A stretch of DNA of 64,000 nucleotides, from NCBI GenBank assembly GCA_033239005.1, contig BSQZ01000039.1:3258316-3322315 (forward strand), read 5' to 3'. Position 1 is the stretch's first letter, and each line of letters begins with the position of its first letter. The position numbers were made by a program, and so were the translations under genes. Source of the DNA: Lamellibrachia satsuma (Eukaryota > Annelida > Polychaeta > Sabellida > Siboglinidae). A model generated the notes under the pieces. It was not told the origin of the DNA and did no database searches. It saw nothing but the letters and a program-made list of their open reading frames with translations. Positions 40,450 through 52,630 of this stretch are shown in pieces.

Positions 40450-41345
40450 TTACAAAAAAATTATGGCGCTGTGCAAACGGCAGGTGTGAGAAGTCCTGGG
40501 CTGAAGTTCAGGCGGATAGTTTTCGTTTTGAGTGTAGGGTATGTACGAAGATGAAGGAACTTGAGGTGGATTTGGAACAGCTGAGGCTGCTCGTTGTGGC
40601 AGTGGTTGGAAGGGAGCAGTTGGGATGTGCCAGTGGTTCCAGTGGGGGACAGTTGATGATAAAGTGGGGAAAGACGACGAAAGAGATGCTAGGGAGAGCT
40701 CACCTCAGCCTGGGAGGAGACTGAGAGGAGGTAAGGTGAGAGGTCGTAGGGAGACAGGACGAAAAGAGACGGGAAAGAAAGAAATGGGAGGGAAGACAAA
40801 TGGATCGAAGGAGAGGGGAGTTGGGATACAGTAGCGAAGGAGAAGGGGGTGAGTGGGGACGATAGTTAAGGCGATGGGGGTGAGGGAGACGGGAGGGAAG
40901 GTTCAGGAAGGAAGGCGATAACTGAGAGGGTAGAAAACATCGTGGGTTCGGGCAAGGGTGGATCTGTTTAAGTACACGTAGGGACAAATAACGTAGAGAG
41001 TAAGGGTACAGCTGCCATAGTTACGAAATACAAGAAGTTGGTCAGAACACTAAAGGAGACGCCGGTTGAGCAGTAATATTGTCAGGGATTTTACCAGTGA
41101 TAGGGTCGAGGGGTCACAGATATCGAAATTGCCGGGAGATGGCAATTAACATGCTAGTCCAGAAGCTTTGCAGGTAAGAGGAAGTTGGATTTGTGGGGAA
41201 GTTTTGTTGGAAGGGCCGATATGTACATGAAGGATGGGGTACATTTAAATGGAAAGGGGGCAGCAGTATTTGCGGATGGACTCGCAGCAGCAGTAGACAG
41301 TGGCATGGGTAACATAAAAATATTTTTGGTAGTAAACATTGTTTA
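40450..41345 (+). pseudogene. CR1-like LINE copy C, ORF1 relic
   Basis: Plus-strand counterpart of the 13.5-14.7 kb copy. Coding order: CANGRCEKSW near 40475 and FECRVCTKMKELEVDLEQL near 40530 (C-x3-C and C-x2-C, a zinc-finger-like module followed by a heptad-like helix); the RRETGRKETGKKEMGGK linker near 40750; then the esterase-like region, badly decayed, with SKLPGDGN and ADMYMKDG-type segments near 41115-41240 ahead of an ISNIFG-like end near 41310. Multiple stops and frameshifts. The match to copy B in order and content defines the ORF1 architecture. Confidence 0.75.
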
Positions 41346-43293
41346 AACTAGAAGCGCAGGGGGGTTACTTAGAGATGCCTCAAGCAGGACAAGAGGCCAC
41401 CAGTGCAGACATACCAATAACAAAATGTCATAAAAACAGGTATAAAGCATGTTATAAATGCGTGTGTTTAAATGCTAGGAGTATAGTAAATAAGAAAAGC
41501 TATATTAAAAGATATTGCCCCTCCTCTAGAAGACAGTGCTGGAAATATAATATAACACGGGTTTAATGACGGAATACCTAGATGGTTACTTCAGCTCAGT
41601 GTTTATCAGAGAGGACATTATTTCTTTACCAGTTCCAGATGCTAAATTTCAGGAGGCTAAATGTGACTATTTAGGAAAGCTAATTGTACCTCCAGAACTG
41701 TTAACTAAGACAACAAAGAAAAGGAATGATAACAAATCAACAGAAGTGTAAGGATTTCCTCCAAAACAACTAATGGAAACAGTATAACAAATCAGAATAC
41801 CACTTGCAAGAGTGTTAAATTTGTCATTAAAAGATGGAGTTGTTCCTTTTGAATGGAAAGAAACATACATCATATCTTTACTTAAAAAAGGTTCGAAAAA
41901 TAAGTCAGACAATTATAGACCAGTGAGTTTAACGTCAGTGATTTGTAAATTGTAGAAAGGTTAATTAAAGCCCATATTGTGGGTTTCCTTTTTAGGCATA
42001 AATTATGAAATTCCTGTCACCGTGGATTCATAAAAAGGAAGTCATGCTTAACAAATAAATATATAATGTCTTTTGGAAGAAATTACTATGTGGATAGAGG
42101 AAGGATAACCAGTAGATACTATATACTTAGATTTTCAGAAAGCTTTAGACAAAGTGCCACATCAAAGATTACTACTTAAAATAAAAGCCCGTGGTATCGG
42201 GGATGGCATGATTGACTGGATAGAACAATGGCTGACTGACAGAAGACAGCGTGTTGTAGTAGACGGAGAAGTTTCAAACTGGAAACCATTTTTTAGTGGG
42301 TACCACAAGGATCAGTACTATGACCTTTATTATTCTTAATATAATTATATAGATGACTTGGACGACAATATAACAAGTAACGTACTCAAATTTGCGCATG
42401 ACATAAACGTGTTTAGAAAGGTTAACACTGGTGGTAATAACAACATTTACAAAACGATCTATACAAATTAATGAAATGGTCTGAGAAATGGCAGATGTTG
42501 TTCAATTTTGGGAAATGTAAATGCCTACATACAGGAGATGGGAATTTAGATGCAAACTATAAAATGGGATATACTGTTATGGGTACTACTGTAAAAGAAA
42601 ATGACTTAGGAGTTAAATAAGCGCTGATTTGAACATTTCAGAGCAGTGTGGTATTGCAGCTTCAGAGGGTAACTGAATTCTTGATTAGGAGAAACATAAC
42701 ATAAAAGGAAAAAAGCTAATTATACCTATGTATAAAGCAGTAGTTAGACCTCATTTAGAATACTGTATACAAGCGTGGAAACCATATCGGAAGAAGGTTT
42801 GAACGCATACAGAGGTGAGCAACTAAGATTACTCCAGAACTGAGAGACCTTAGTTATGAAGAACGCCTGAAAGAATGTGGTTTAACAACTCTAGAGACAA
42901 GGAGGTTAAGATGGTGTCATACTGAAGTTTTTAACATTTGAATGGGTATGAAAATATTGATAGATATATGTTTTTTATCATGCAAGAAAGATAGCAGAAC
43001 TAGAGGATATGATGTAAAATTAGAAAAGAATCAGTGTAGATTGTATATCAGGAAGTACTCGTTCTCACAGAGGACAAAAAAAAAATTAATGGAATAGCTT
43101 GTCTATTGATTGTATAACTGCTAGCAGCGTGAATATGTTTAAAAACAAGGTTGACAAATTTATCAGGAGAGCGGGTTACACGTAGATGAACATTATTGAA
43201 CTCTCGATAAGCCAATGGCTTCCTTGTCCACTTGCCATCTGGGCCTTTGGCTTAGATGGCAAATCTTTTTTTTTAAATCTTGTTAAAACGACG
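41346..43293 (+). pseudogene. CR1-like LINE copy C, ORF2 relic with 3' end
   Basis: Begins with the inter-ORF spacer (GGGTTACTTAGAGATGCCTC near 41363) and CVCLNARSIVNKK near 41460. Most of the endonuclease is then deleted: the sequence jumps to the SRRQCWKYN linker near 41530. RT segments follow: VPDAKFQEAK (about 41630), EWKETYII (about 41855), NYRPVSLTS (about 41912), DFQKALDKVPHQR (about 42130), GEVSNWK (about 42265), and LKFAHDI near 42385, where motif C has lost its first Asp (His instead). The C-terminus and 3' UTR run to 43233, followed by the stem-loop (43233-43261) and tail. This is the only copy whose 5' and 3' ends both look near-complete, yet it is clearly dead. Confidence 0.88.
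43233..43261 (+). other. conserved 3' stem-loop of the CR1-like LINE
   Basis: TGCCATCT (43233-43240) pairs with AGATGGCA (43254-43261) around a 13-nt loop that includes GCCTTTGGC, itself able to pair. The same stem recurs near the 3' ends of other copies (9942-9972, 31959-31987). It probably serves RT recognition of the RNA end; the role is inferred. Confidence 0.6.
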
Positions 43294-43639
43294 TATGTCT
43301 AAAGCACAGGCAGAGTAATGAATACGTGTAGTGTCTGACTTCTATCTTCTGCAGATGTGGACATATGTAAACAGCGCGTTAAGAATTGTATAAGCGCCGA
43401 TAGTCTGTATATATTCTTCGCTTTTGTTGATTCTCCGCTTTTGCCCAATCCACGCTAGCACCGTCGTCTCCTTTTCGTCTTATCTTTGCATAGGGACTGT
43501 GTGAGTAGTGATATGTTTTTGCTGAAAGGGGGAATAATCGTTATACTTTCTGTAGTGTTCCATTACACGCTCCATTGCCTATGTTTCTTGACGTCTAGCT
43601 TCCGCACAGGGGGGAATGGAGGATGAGAGGGTGGGAGTG
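43294..43639. other. no recognisable gene
   Basis: Short interval after the LINE tail. Nothing recognised. Confidence 0.4.
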
Positions 43640-43850
43640 ACGAAGGGTGTTAAGGAGAGAAGGAGGGAGGGAAGGAAGGATGGATAGAAGGAGGGAGGGA
43701 AAATGGGAGGCATGGAGGGAGCGAGGGAGAGCTTCAAATTCAAATATGTTATTCGTACGCATGTCACGCAGTTGGTGTGTAGATTTAGGTGTTGTGGGCG
43801 GTTCTGTTTGTGGTGTTGCTGGAGGTGTTGTTGACGGTGTTGTTGTTGCT
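43640..43850. repeat. purine-rich GGGA/GGAA tract, then GGTGTTGTT repeats
   Basis: 43640-43725 is almost pure purine with many GGG runs on the plus strand, a possible G-quadruplex or triplex former. 43787-43850 holds GGTGTTGTT-like words. Confidence 0.75.
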
Positions 43851-44415
43851 TGCGATTGCTTGGTAGCTATGTCACGCCAGTTAAATCGTATTAAGCTGCA
43901 CATCCGCCAAATTCATCGCTCCTTCCCATGAATTCAGGTCAGTGTTGCTCTCTTGGAGTATCGTGATCATCTGATTGGCAACATGCGCGTTATCTAACGT
44001 CCCACACTTAGAACGGCACAAGCACTTGTCTGCAGCAACACTCACCAAGAGTGTTAAATGTCAAGTCTAGTCACCACTAACACGTATGTATATTAAATCG
44101 CTCGTTCTTGATTGGCAACAACGCGCATACAAGACATTTATTCAGGGCCTCTGATACACTTGATACATCACAAACACGCAAAGTCGGAAGACATGTCTTA
44201 TCCTAATTATCTTACGTAACTGCGGTTTGCATAGTGTATTGTTATCCGTCAAATGTTTGTTTTTGAATTTGAATGTTTCGGTCGGAACATCGCGTTTACA
44301 TCGCATGCGGGCGCAAAAGTAATTTATTAGCGTTACCTGTGAACGCCTGACACAGTGTGCACAAGTATTTGAAATTTTCGATAGCTGTACGCGATAGTGG
44401 CTGAAGATAGAGAGT
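43851..44415. other. no recognisable gene
   Basis: A 140-codon minus-strand frame overlapping the next feature is an antisense shadow of a transposase relic. Confidence 0.4.
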
Positions 44416-44679
44416 TTGAACGTAGGCAAGACTCAGATTCAGCGGATCATGAAAGATAAAGACGATGTGAAACGACGGTGGCAAGATGACGAAACTGATG
44501 ACCGAAAGTTTTGCGAAATATAGAAATGCGCTCATCAATACTTCAACGAGGCTGTTTGGGTATTGTCCTGTGAGGCCCGTTGACGGAATATCTCTGTGTA
44601 CGGAATCATGACCCAAGAAAAAGCCGTTTTGTTGTCGATGACGTACGAACACGACGATTTCACTGGATGGAATGGCTGA
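44416..44679 (+). pseudogene. pogo/Tigger-like transposase relic, DNA-binding N-terminus
   Basis: One frame, interrupted by three stops, reads NVGKTQIQRIMKDKDDVKRR, then WQDDETDDRKFCEI, a stop, HQYFNEAVW, RNISVYGIMTQEKAVLL and TYEHDDFTGWNG. This follows the pattern of the pogo/Tigger/CENP-B-type helix-turn-helix and CENPB domain (VGKTQI..I.K.K..I, N..VW..F..AR..NIPV.G.....KA). Stops sit at codons that are usually Arg or Trp, consistent with decay by C-to-T and G-to-A changes. No terminal inverted repeats were found. Confidence 0.72.
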
Positions 44680-44758
44680 CTTTTGTATATGTATGTTGCT
44701 TAAATGTATTTTGTTCATTTACAGTTCCACGTAATATGCTCGCAACAACAAATTATTT

Positions 44759-44814
44759 GTGTGCGTGCGCGCGCGTGTGTGCGCACGTGCGTGCGCGCGT
44801 GCGTGCGTGTGCAT
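44759..44814. repeat. (GC)/(GTGC) microsatellite
   Basis: Alternating purine-pyrimidine run (GTGCGCGCGCGTGTGTGC...), a strong Z-DNA candidate. Confidence 0.9.
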
Positions 44815-45804
44815 CTTTATACTTTGGATAAATCAAAACTGGTCAATTCCTCATGACCTAGATACCACACCTCATATAAGACCGCTCCACTCTCATTTTG
44901 TGAATGGTCTCTAAAGCGGTGCTCGACTGCATAACAATGTTCAAGTGGTACTCGGCGATTGCGTGTGCAGACACGTATATATGTAGACCCTATATTACAT
45001 TACCTTAAGGAACGTGGATTACCAGGCTCATCTGCAGGGCGATTTAGCAGTTATCGATTGACGGTTCTAACCGAACGCTATCTTTTTATGTTGGTAAGTA
45101 TTAATTACTATTCAAACAATGAACACTTTCGGAAGGGGTGTACATTCTTATACTAAATCACACATTTCGTTCGAGTACTGAAACATTTTATATCGTAAGA
45201 TGTTGCAAAAAATGGTGTCATGAGCTTGTACCGTAAGCATGCAAGCAAGTGAGCGGTAACTGTGATAACGAATGTTCATCTGTGCGAGACACGGGGGGGT
45301 CAGAAATAGTTCCTGGTCGACCACGACTTAGTTTATCAATGACTTCACCAAGGCTGCACATTTCCCGTAGCTTCTTTTTGTATTCGGAATAATTGGAAAC
45401 ACATTTTGAAATCAGAGTCCAAACATCTTTGTGTTGTTTGTCGATAATGCGCATTTGTGTTCAAGTTGCTAAATTTGCCGAATTCTCAGTGGCACCATGT
45501 TTCGATTATACCGGCAACGAAACTTGTGTTCTTTATAGAACAAGGTTGTTACGTGAAAATGTTCGAAAATATTCAAGGACCATGTATTGAGGAAGACACT
45601 CGGAGCTCCAGAAGTAACTGTATGAAATAGGGGGCCTTTGTTAAATAGAAATAAATATGTGTGTTATAGATTCAGATAAGTCAGTTTGCTGAGAAATTAT
45701 ATATCGACTGATCTGTTTGATTCCAGGAACACTGGCCACATCCGTGTCAGTGTAACCTTTAAGATGGTGACGTCAAAGCGAACGGTGAGACTATTTAAAG
45801 GCTG
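44815..45804. other. no recognisable gene
   Basis: Frames of 65-78 codons only. One minus-strand frame (45218-45454) reads RIIDKQHKDVWTLISKCVSN; no family recognised. Confidence 0.4.
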
Positions 45805-45862
45805 TTCTTGTGTGTGTTTGTGTGTGTGCGTGCGTGCGTGCGTGCGTGTGTGTGTGTATGCG
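45805..45862. repeat. (TG)/(GCGT) microsatellite
   Basis: GTGTGTTTGTGTGTG passes into GCGTGCGTG and back to GTGTGTG. Confidence 0.9.
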
Positions 45863-46690
45863 TGGCATTAGGAGCAAACCCACATTGTTCCTATCATTCC
45901 AAAAAGTGATCCGGGTTTATGTATTCTCAACATCAGAATACATAAACTTCGGCTGGTATTCCATTTGAAATTAGAGAAGTTAGCTGTCCCCGTTACGCTG
46001 TGCTTAACGATTGCACATAAGTAATGTATTTATGTTTTGTAAACATTTCAATTTACTGTGTACATATGTATGATTAATCTTAATCGATCACGGCATCTAA
46101 TGCCATCTTCTTCTAATTGATGTAATGGAAATATAATAAAAATTATTGGTTAAAATATCTTAACCGTTGTAAATACATTTGTTTCAGCGAGATACGTCCA
46201 GTAACAAGAATGCTCATTAATAAGCAGACATGTCAGTTTAGTTATGCAATAATTGTGTGACGGGACGATTTCAAAACATCGATTTACGACACAGCACAAA
46301 ACCTCACCATCCTACGTGAAACTTAGAATTAAATCGACGTGTTTGCAACTTCGACAATTTTGTATTCGCTAGATGGCACCTGAGTTGTCACAATGCAAAA
46401 CTGTCTGCGCTCGAAGTCAGTACCTTTATAAACTGCGATCGGAAAATAAACGGTGTTTTTTAAATACACCTATGTAAGACGCAAAACGAAAACATATATT
46501 ACCCCCCCATGAAACTGATTAAGTGAAATGTCGTACATAGATGTTTTTGGGTTCAGGCACTTAGCCAGGGACCCGTTGTTCCGATATTGCAACGAGTTTT
46601 TTGAGAATCACAACGGGTTTTTGTTTTTAAATAACCAGTGTTTTTTCATAATAGCCTAGTTGTCATGCTTTGAGCACCATCTTGCTAATA
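45863..46690. other. no recognisable gene
   Basis: AT-rich DNA. The segment TGTATTCGCTAGATGGCACC near 46360 resembles CCGTATTCGCTAGGTGGCAG near 40317, a short repeat shared with the region upstream of LINE copy C. Confidence 0.4.
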
Positions 46691-47145
46691 CAAGGGGTTA
46701 GAATATGTACTAACTATCAGGTATCAATAAGAAAACTACTAAAATTCGGTGACAATGATTAATTAGTATATCTAAGATGTATGTGTACTGTAGTAACATA
46801 TATTTACCGCATTGAATGTCAGGATTCATTGGACTATTTACATTTCGGAATTTGGTATTGGTCCGTTTACATTTCGGGATTGGCTATTTGTCCGTAATTT
46901 TGCCGTAAAGTTTCAGCAGTCTCTTCTTCTTCACAATAAAATGGGTTAGATAATTAACTAACTACCAGGTATCAATAAGGAAAGTACTAAAAATCTGAGA
47001 CAATGATTACTTGGACATGTCTAGATACCATAGTAACATATATGTACCGTTTTGAATATCAGGATTCATTTGACTGTTTACTTTTCGGAATTGGCTGTTG
47101 GTCCGTGATTTCGCCGTCAAGTTTCACCAGTCTCTTCTTCACATA
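46691..47145. repeat. ~246-bp diverged tandem duplication
   Basis: The block beginning GGGTTAGAATATGTACTAAC (about 46695) repeats as GGGTTAGATAATTAACTAAC (about 46942). Both contain CAGGTATCAATAAG, GACAATGATTA and AGTTTCA(G/C)CAGTCTCTTC. It lies just upstream of the candidate cysteine-rich peptide gene. Confidence 0.85.
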
Positions 47146-47228
47146 TGCACAGGACATCTGTGGCCGTATCGTTTCAACGGTAAATGCATATCTCAGACAT
47201 TTATTTGGCCACCCCCAAATAACCCCCG

Positions 47229-47716
47229 ATGCGTGTTTTACTGTTTTTTTTGTTTTGCATAACTGGTAAGTAAAAAATGATAACGGGTAAATTGGAAATG
47301 TTCACATTCCCGGCAAAGGGCCTGTTTGAGATTATCCTTTTGGTCATATTATAAAATCGTTGACTTACAAAATATAAAACACCAAGTCTCTACGTGGTTT
47401 TATATTACAGGTGCTCCTGCTGATGTCCATGCTGCTTACGGTGTTTCCAAGAACGCACGGAGACGCATTCAGGACGTGTTTGAACACTTGCGAAAAAGCA
47501 CGCTCCGATTGCTATGAGCGCTGCTACGCGATCGACATGTGTAAGCCGTACACAAAATATTGTAAATTACATTGCGACGGGTTAGCTAGCCTCTGCAGAC
47601 AGGCGTGCAAGTCCATTCTAGAAGAGATTCCGTCGTTATCTTTGCCCAAGTCATATGTTATTCCCCGTAGTTCCCTTTTTAGTGGGGTGAGGCAAAAGAC
47701 CGATCCAAATATTTGA
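47229..47716 (+). CDS. candidate cysteine-rich secreted peptide, possibly two exons
   Basis: The frame from 47411 to the TGA at 47714-47716 has nine cysteines with spacing C-x3-C-x6-C-x3-C-x5-C-x6-C-x3-C-x6-C-x3-C, i.e. two CxxxC-x6-CxxxC modules, the pattern of disulfide-linked helical hairpins. The segment before the first Cys (LLLMSMLLTVFPRTHG) is hydrophobic like a signal peptide. Upstream, ATG at 47229 opens a short hydrophobic frame MRVLLFFLFCIT ending at a strong donor G|GTAAGT (47266), and TTATATTACAG ends at 47410. Joined at 47410 the two are out of phase with the Cys frame; an AG at 47461-47462 would restore phase but has a weaker tract. The frame may instead start at an internal ATG (47423) or come from another exon. 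AATAAA occurs at 48140. I do not recognise the family or function. Confidence 0.5.
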
Positions 47717-47890
47717 CATGTGAGAGGTGGAGGTGCGAGGCCAGCGAAACACGAACATCTGTGTGATATCGAACGGAATAGAGGTTACCCAAAATAATAT
47801 ATTTGACATGTGAGAGGTGGAGGTGCGAGGTCAGCGAAACACGAACATATGTGTGATGTCGAACGGAATATAGGTTAATCAATATAATAT
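47707..47890. repeat. 89-bp tandem duplication
   Basis: Two copies beginning ATATTTGACATGTGAGAGG (47710 and 47799), with a fragment of a third (ATATTTGA near 47890). The first copy overlaps the stop codon of the Cys-rich frame. Confidence 0.9.
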
Positions 47891-48708
47891 ATTTGAATCG
47901 CCAGATGGCGGACACACCGCAATGAAAACGATAATCTCGTGAACTGAATATATGTCTTATGTTTTCTTTGTTGTTAAAAGCTATGGCAATGCTAATATTC
48001 GTCTAGGTGCAGCAAACTGTTCGGCTGTTAATATTATGGGTAGTGGTACATCTATAGTCATTCAATCAGTTTGAAGGTCATCGACGCTTCACCACAATAC
48101 TTCAATCAACATTACACTGCGTGTTTCATTTCGTAATGAAATAAAATGTGGAATATATTTTCTAAACACACAGTAATGCGTCACATAAAAAAATATCCAA
48201 TAAATTGCTTCCTAACGGAGTATATTTATAAGTGTATTTAAATGCTTACAATCCGTTATTACATAGTAGTACTTTGGTTTTCTGGTAAATTGAATATCGC
48301 TAACCATATGTTAGCCTTATAAAATGTACATTTGCGGTTAACCAGCGCTGACCCTGGTATCAGAAGACATGTATGAAAACCCTGCAAACCGTGGGTCAGT
48401 TAGAAAACGTATTGTATACTCACTTTGACGGGATATTCGTCAAAAACGAGACCGCAATCTTGGTGAAATGAAAACGCTCCGATCACGCATATTAAAGGCA
48501 GCATTGGCAAGTCTATGAGACCGTACGGCCTACAGAAACGAGAATCAGTCAGGCTTGTAGGTTATTTAGGGTGTCCCATATTCCTCTGCGCAACGGTGGA
48601 GCATTGTTTTAGAATGCGCTCCTTTATTCACATATTCACGCACGTACGCATGCACAAACACATACGGAAAGACAGATAGGCACGCACACATGAGCAAGCG
48701 CACCCCCC
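47891..48708. other. no recognisable gene
   Basis: AT-rich DNA with a candidate AATAAA at 48140-48145. Confidence 0.4.
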
Positions 48709-49371
<663 letters not shown>

Positions 49372-49900
49372 CTAAGCGTTGTGTGAGGTTACTCCACATT
49401 CTGACATCGCTGAGAAAATGTATTTCTTGTATGAGTCTTTGAGGTAGTAGCAATAAACGTTGCCTCTGGTATGTATTGTTGAGGTGGTGCGTGCTTTCGT
49501 TTTTATGTCAACCAAGTTGTTTTTGGTGCAGTAGAACATCACCAACCTGGCATCAGCCAGTCTTCCACTCTTTGTTGCCACGTTGTTGCGTCGCCGGTTG
49601 TCGCTCTTTACGAACTGGGCTGCGATTTGCTGGAGGTTCTCCGGTGTTTGATGTTCTTTTCAGTGGATGGGTCCCATACACTCGACGTATACTCCATTAC
49701 AGACCGTCTGTAAACATAACACTGTGTTTGCTTTGAGGCAGCTATTGGTGTTAATGTTGCGAGGTAAGAAAGCCTGCTGTTGCCAGGTGATTTATCAATG
49801 TTTTTCCGTGGACGTTGATTCACTTTACTTTGTCTGTGTATGAATCCCAAACAGAACACGCGGGCGTGCTCTCCCACCTTGGACATGTTGGACGGAACTC
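49372..49900 (-). pseudogene. C-terminal relic of another jockey-superfamily LINE
   Basis: Minus strand. One frame (49608-49886) reads RRSVMEYTSSVWDPSTEKNI, the RT thumb signature (V.PV.EY.SSVWDP...NI). After a frameshift, 49372-49581 reads ADARLVMFYCTKNNLVDI and ends near a SYKKYIFSA segment, matching the LVMLYK..N.LV.I......SF motif at the end of such proteins. The RT core is not recognisable upstream. Confidence 0.72.
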
Positions 49901-50912
<1,012 letters not shown>

Positions 50913-51004
50913 TATGTACGAAATTAATTACGACATTAATTTATTCCTGATATAGATGCACTTCTTCGTTGACACGGTAGGTTTTGCAAGAAGACGACAC
51001 CACA

Positions 51005-51300
51005 TCTACTGCTGCTAGATGGCCATGCAAGCCACAAGACACTCGATGTCATTCTATACTCGAGAGAATGGCGTTGCCATACTAACTTTCCCGCCTCACT
51101 GCACCCATCGACTACAACCCCTGGATCGAACGTTCTTCCGATCCTTGAAGGCAGCGTATTCACGTGCGGTCGACAACTGGATGATCTGGAAACAAGCACC
51201 GACCGGTCACGCAGTTTGACGTCATCCCGCTCTTCAATGAGGCGTACAAAACGTCGGCCACCATAGCATCGGCAACTAACGGGTGCATGTCGCGACTGAT
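51005..51300 (+). pseudogene. pogo/Tigger-like transposase relic, DDE C-terminal part
   Basis: One frame reads LLLDGHASHKTLDVILY (the second catalytic Asp motif, usually LLxDxxxxH). After a single frameshift near 51060 the next frame reads RENGVAILTFPPHCTHRLQP then LDRTFFRSLK, the highly characteristic PPHxTHxLQPLD..FF..LK block. Stop at 51217. The third acidic residue region is missing. It may or may not belong to the same insertion as the N-terminal relic 6 kb upstream. Confidence 0.8.
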
Positions 51301-51659
51301 ATCGACAGAGAAGTTGCGATGCGACTTGACTTGAGAAAGACTTGAGCTAGAACAAACAGAACAAGGGCGCGTGTGACAAGTGCTGTGGAACGGCCGTGAG
51401 AAGATTGTTCTGAGGACGACAACGAGTGGTCATGCCTCGTTTACGACGAGCCATTCAGAAACAGCAGATCCGGCGAAAGCTGGTTCCAGTCCATCTCTCA
51501 CCAGTGGTCGCATCATGACTGCAGCGAGGGTGGCAGATTTCATGTTTGCCCCAATTGCGTATCTGGTGGGTTAGTCAAAGTAAGCGGTTAGGCAGCAGAG
51601 CCGACATACGTTACATCCTGTGCCAGATATATCACCAATGGTCGCAACTGGTCGACGTA
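51301..51659. other. no recognisable gene; possibly the tail of the transposase relic
   Basis: A 64-codon frame rich in Ser and Thr (51380-51574) is all that is seen. Confidence 0.3.
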
Positions 51660-51818
51660 AAAAATACAAGATTGAACAAGAGTGTCATCCAAGGGTAAAC
51701 ACCCAGGTGGCAAGTGGACAAGGAAACCATTGGCTTATCGAGAGTACATAATGTGTCATCTATGTATAACCCGCATCTCTGAGATATTTGTTAATTTTGT
51801 TTGACGCTGCTAGCATTT
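51660..51818 (-). mobile_element. CR1-like LINE 3'-end fragment
   Basis: The plus strand reads ACAAGATTGAACAAGAGTGTC (tail, complement), CAGGTGGCAAGTGGACAAGG, CATTGGCTTATCGAGAGTAC, then GACGCTGCTAGCA (end of ORF2). Its inner end meets the spacer of the adjacent satellite block at about 51816. Confidence 0.75.
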
Positions 51819-52630
51819 ACAGTACTGGTTATAAACCAATATGGTAAGATTCACCAGTAAAAAAAGCGTTCTCCCGTCGTGGTTAAATAAATTGTGTTCT
51901 ATCAATCATTGATAAAAAACGCATATAGTAGCGCAGTATATACGAAACCCGAGCAGGCAGATGTTCAAAACGTTTTAGTTCGCAGGTCGAGAATTTATTC
52001 ATCTATCATTGTGCAACAACGGCGGAAACAATGGTGGCAACAACGGTGGAAACAATGGTGGCAACAATGTTGGCAACAACGGTGGAAACAATGGTGGCAA
52101 CAATGGTGGCAACAACGGTGGAAACAATGCTGGCAATTATGGTGGCAACAACGGTGGAAACAATGGGGGCAACAATGTTGGCAACAACGGTGGAAACAAT
52201 GGTGGCAACAATGGTGGCAACAACGGTGGAAACAATGGTGGCAACAATGTTGGCAACAACGATGGAAACAATGGTGGCAACAATGTTAGCAACAATGGTG
52301 GAAACAATGGAGACAACAATGTTGGCAACAACGGTGGAAACAATGGTGGCAACAATGTTGGCAATAATGGTGGCAACAATGGTGGAAACAATGGTGGCAA
52401 CAATGTTGGCAATAACGGTGGAAATAATGGTGGCAACAATAGTGGCAACAACGGTGGAAACAATGTTGGCAACAATGGTGGCAACAACGGTGAAAACAAT
52501 GGTGGCAAAAACAGGGGAAACAATGATGGCAACAATGGTGGCAACAACGGAGGAAACAATGGTGGTAACAATTGTGGCAACAATGGTGGCAACAACGGCG
52601 GAAACAATGGTGGCAACAATGGTGGCAACA
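51816..52630. repeat. 815-bp satellite block 1: spacer plus (AACAATGGTGGC)n array
   Basis: A spacer of about 195 bp beginning TTTACAGTACTGGTTATAAA is followed from about 52010 by an array built on a 12-bp unit, AACAA(T/C)GGTGG(C/A). Three plus-strand frames and several minus frames are open; one reads GGNN repeats. No in-frame ATG with context or splice signals are convincing. Confidence 0.93.

Noticed and set aside
44296..44718. 140-codon minus-strand frame with hydrophobic stretches that recalls a GPCR
   Set aside because: The plus strand here reads clearly as a pogo/Tigger-like helix-turn-helix relic, so this frame is an antisense shadow.
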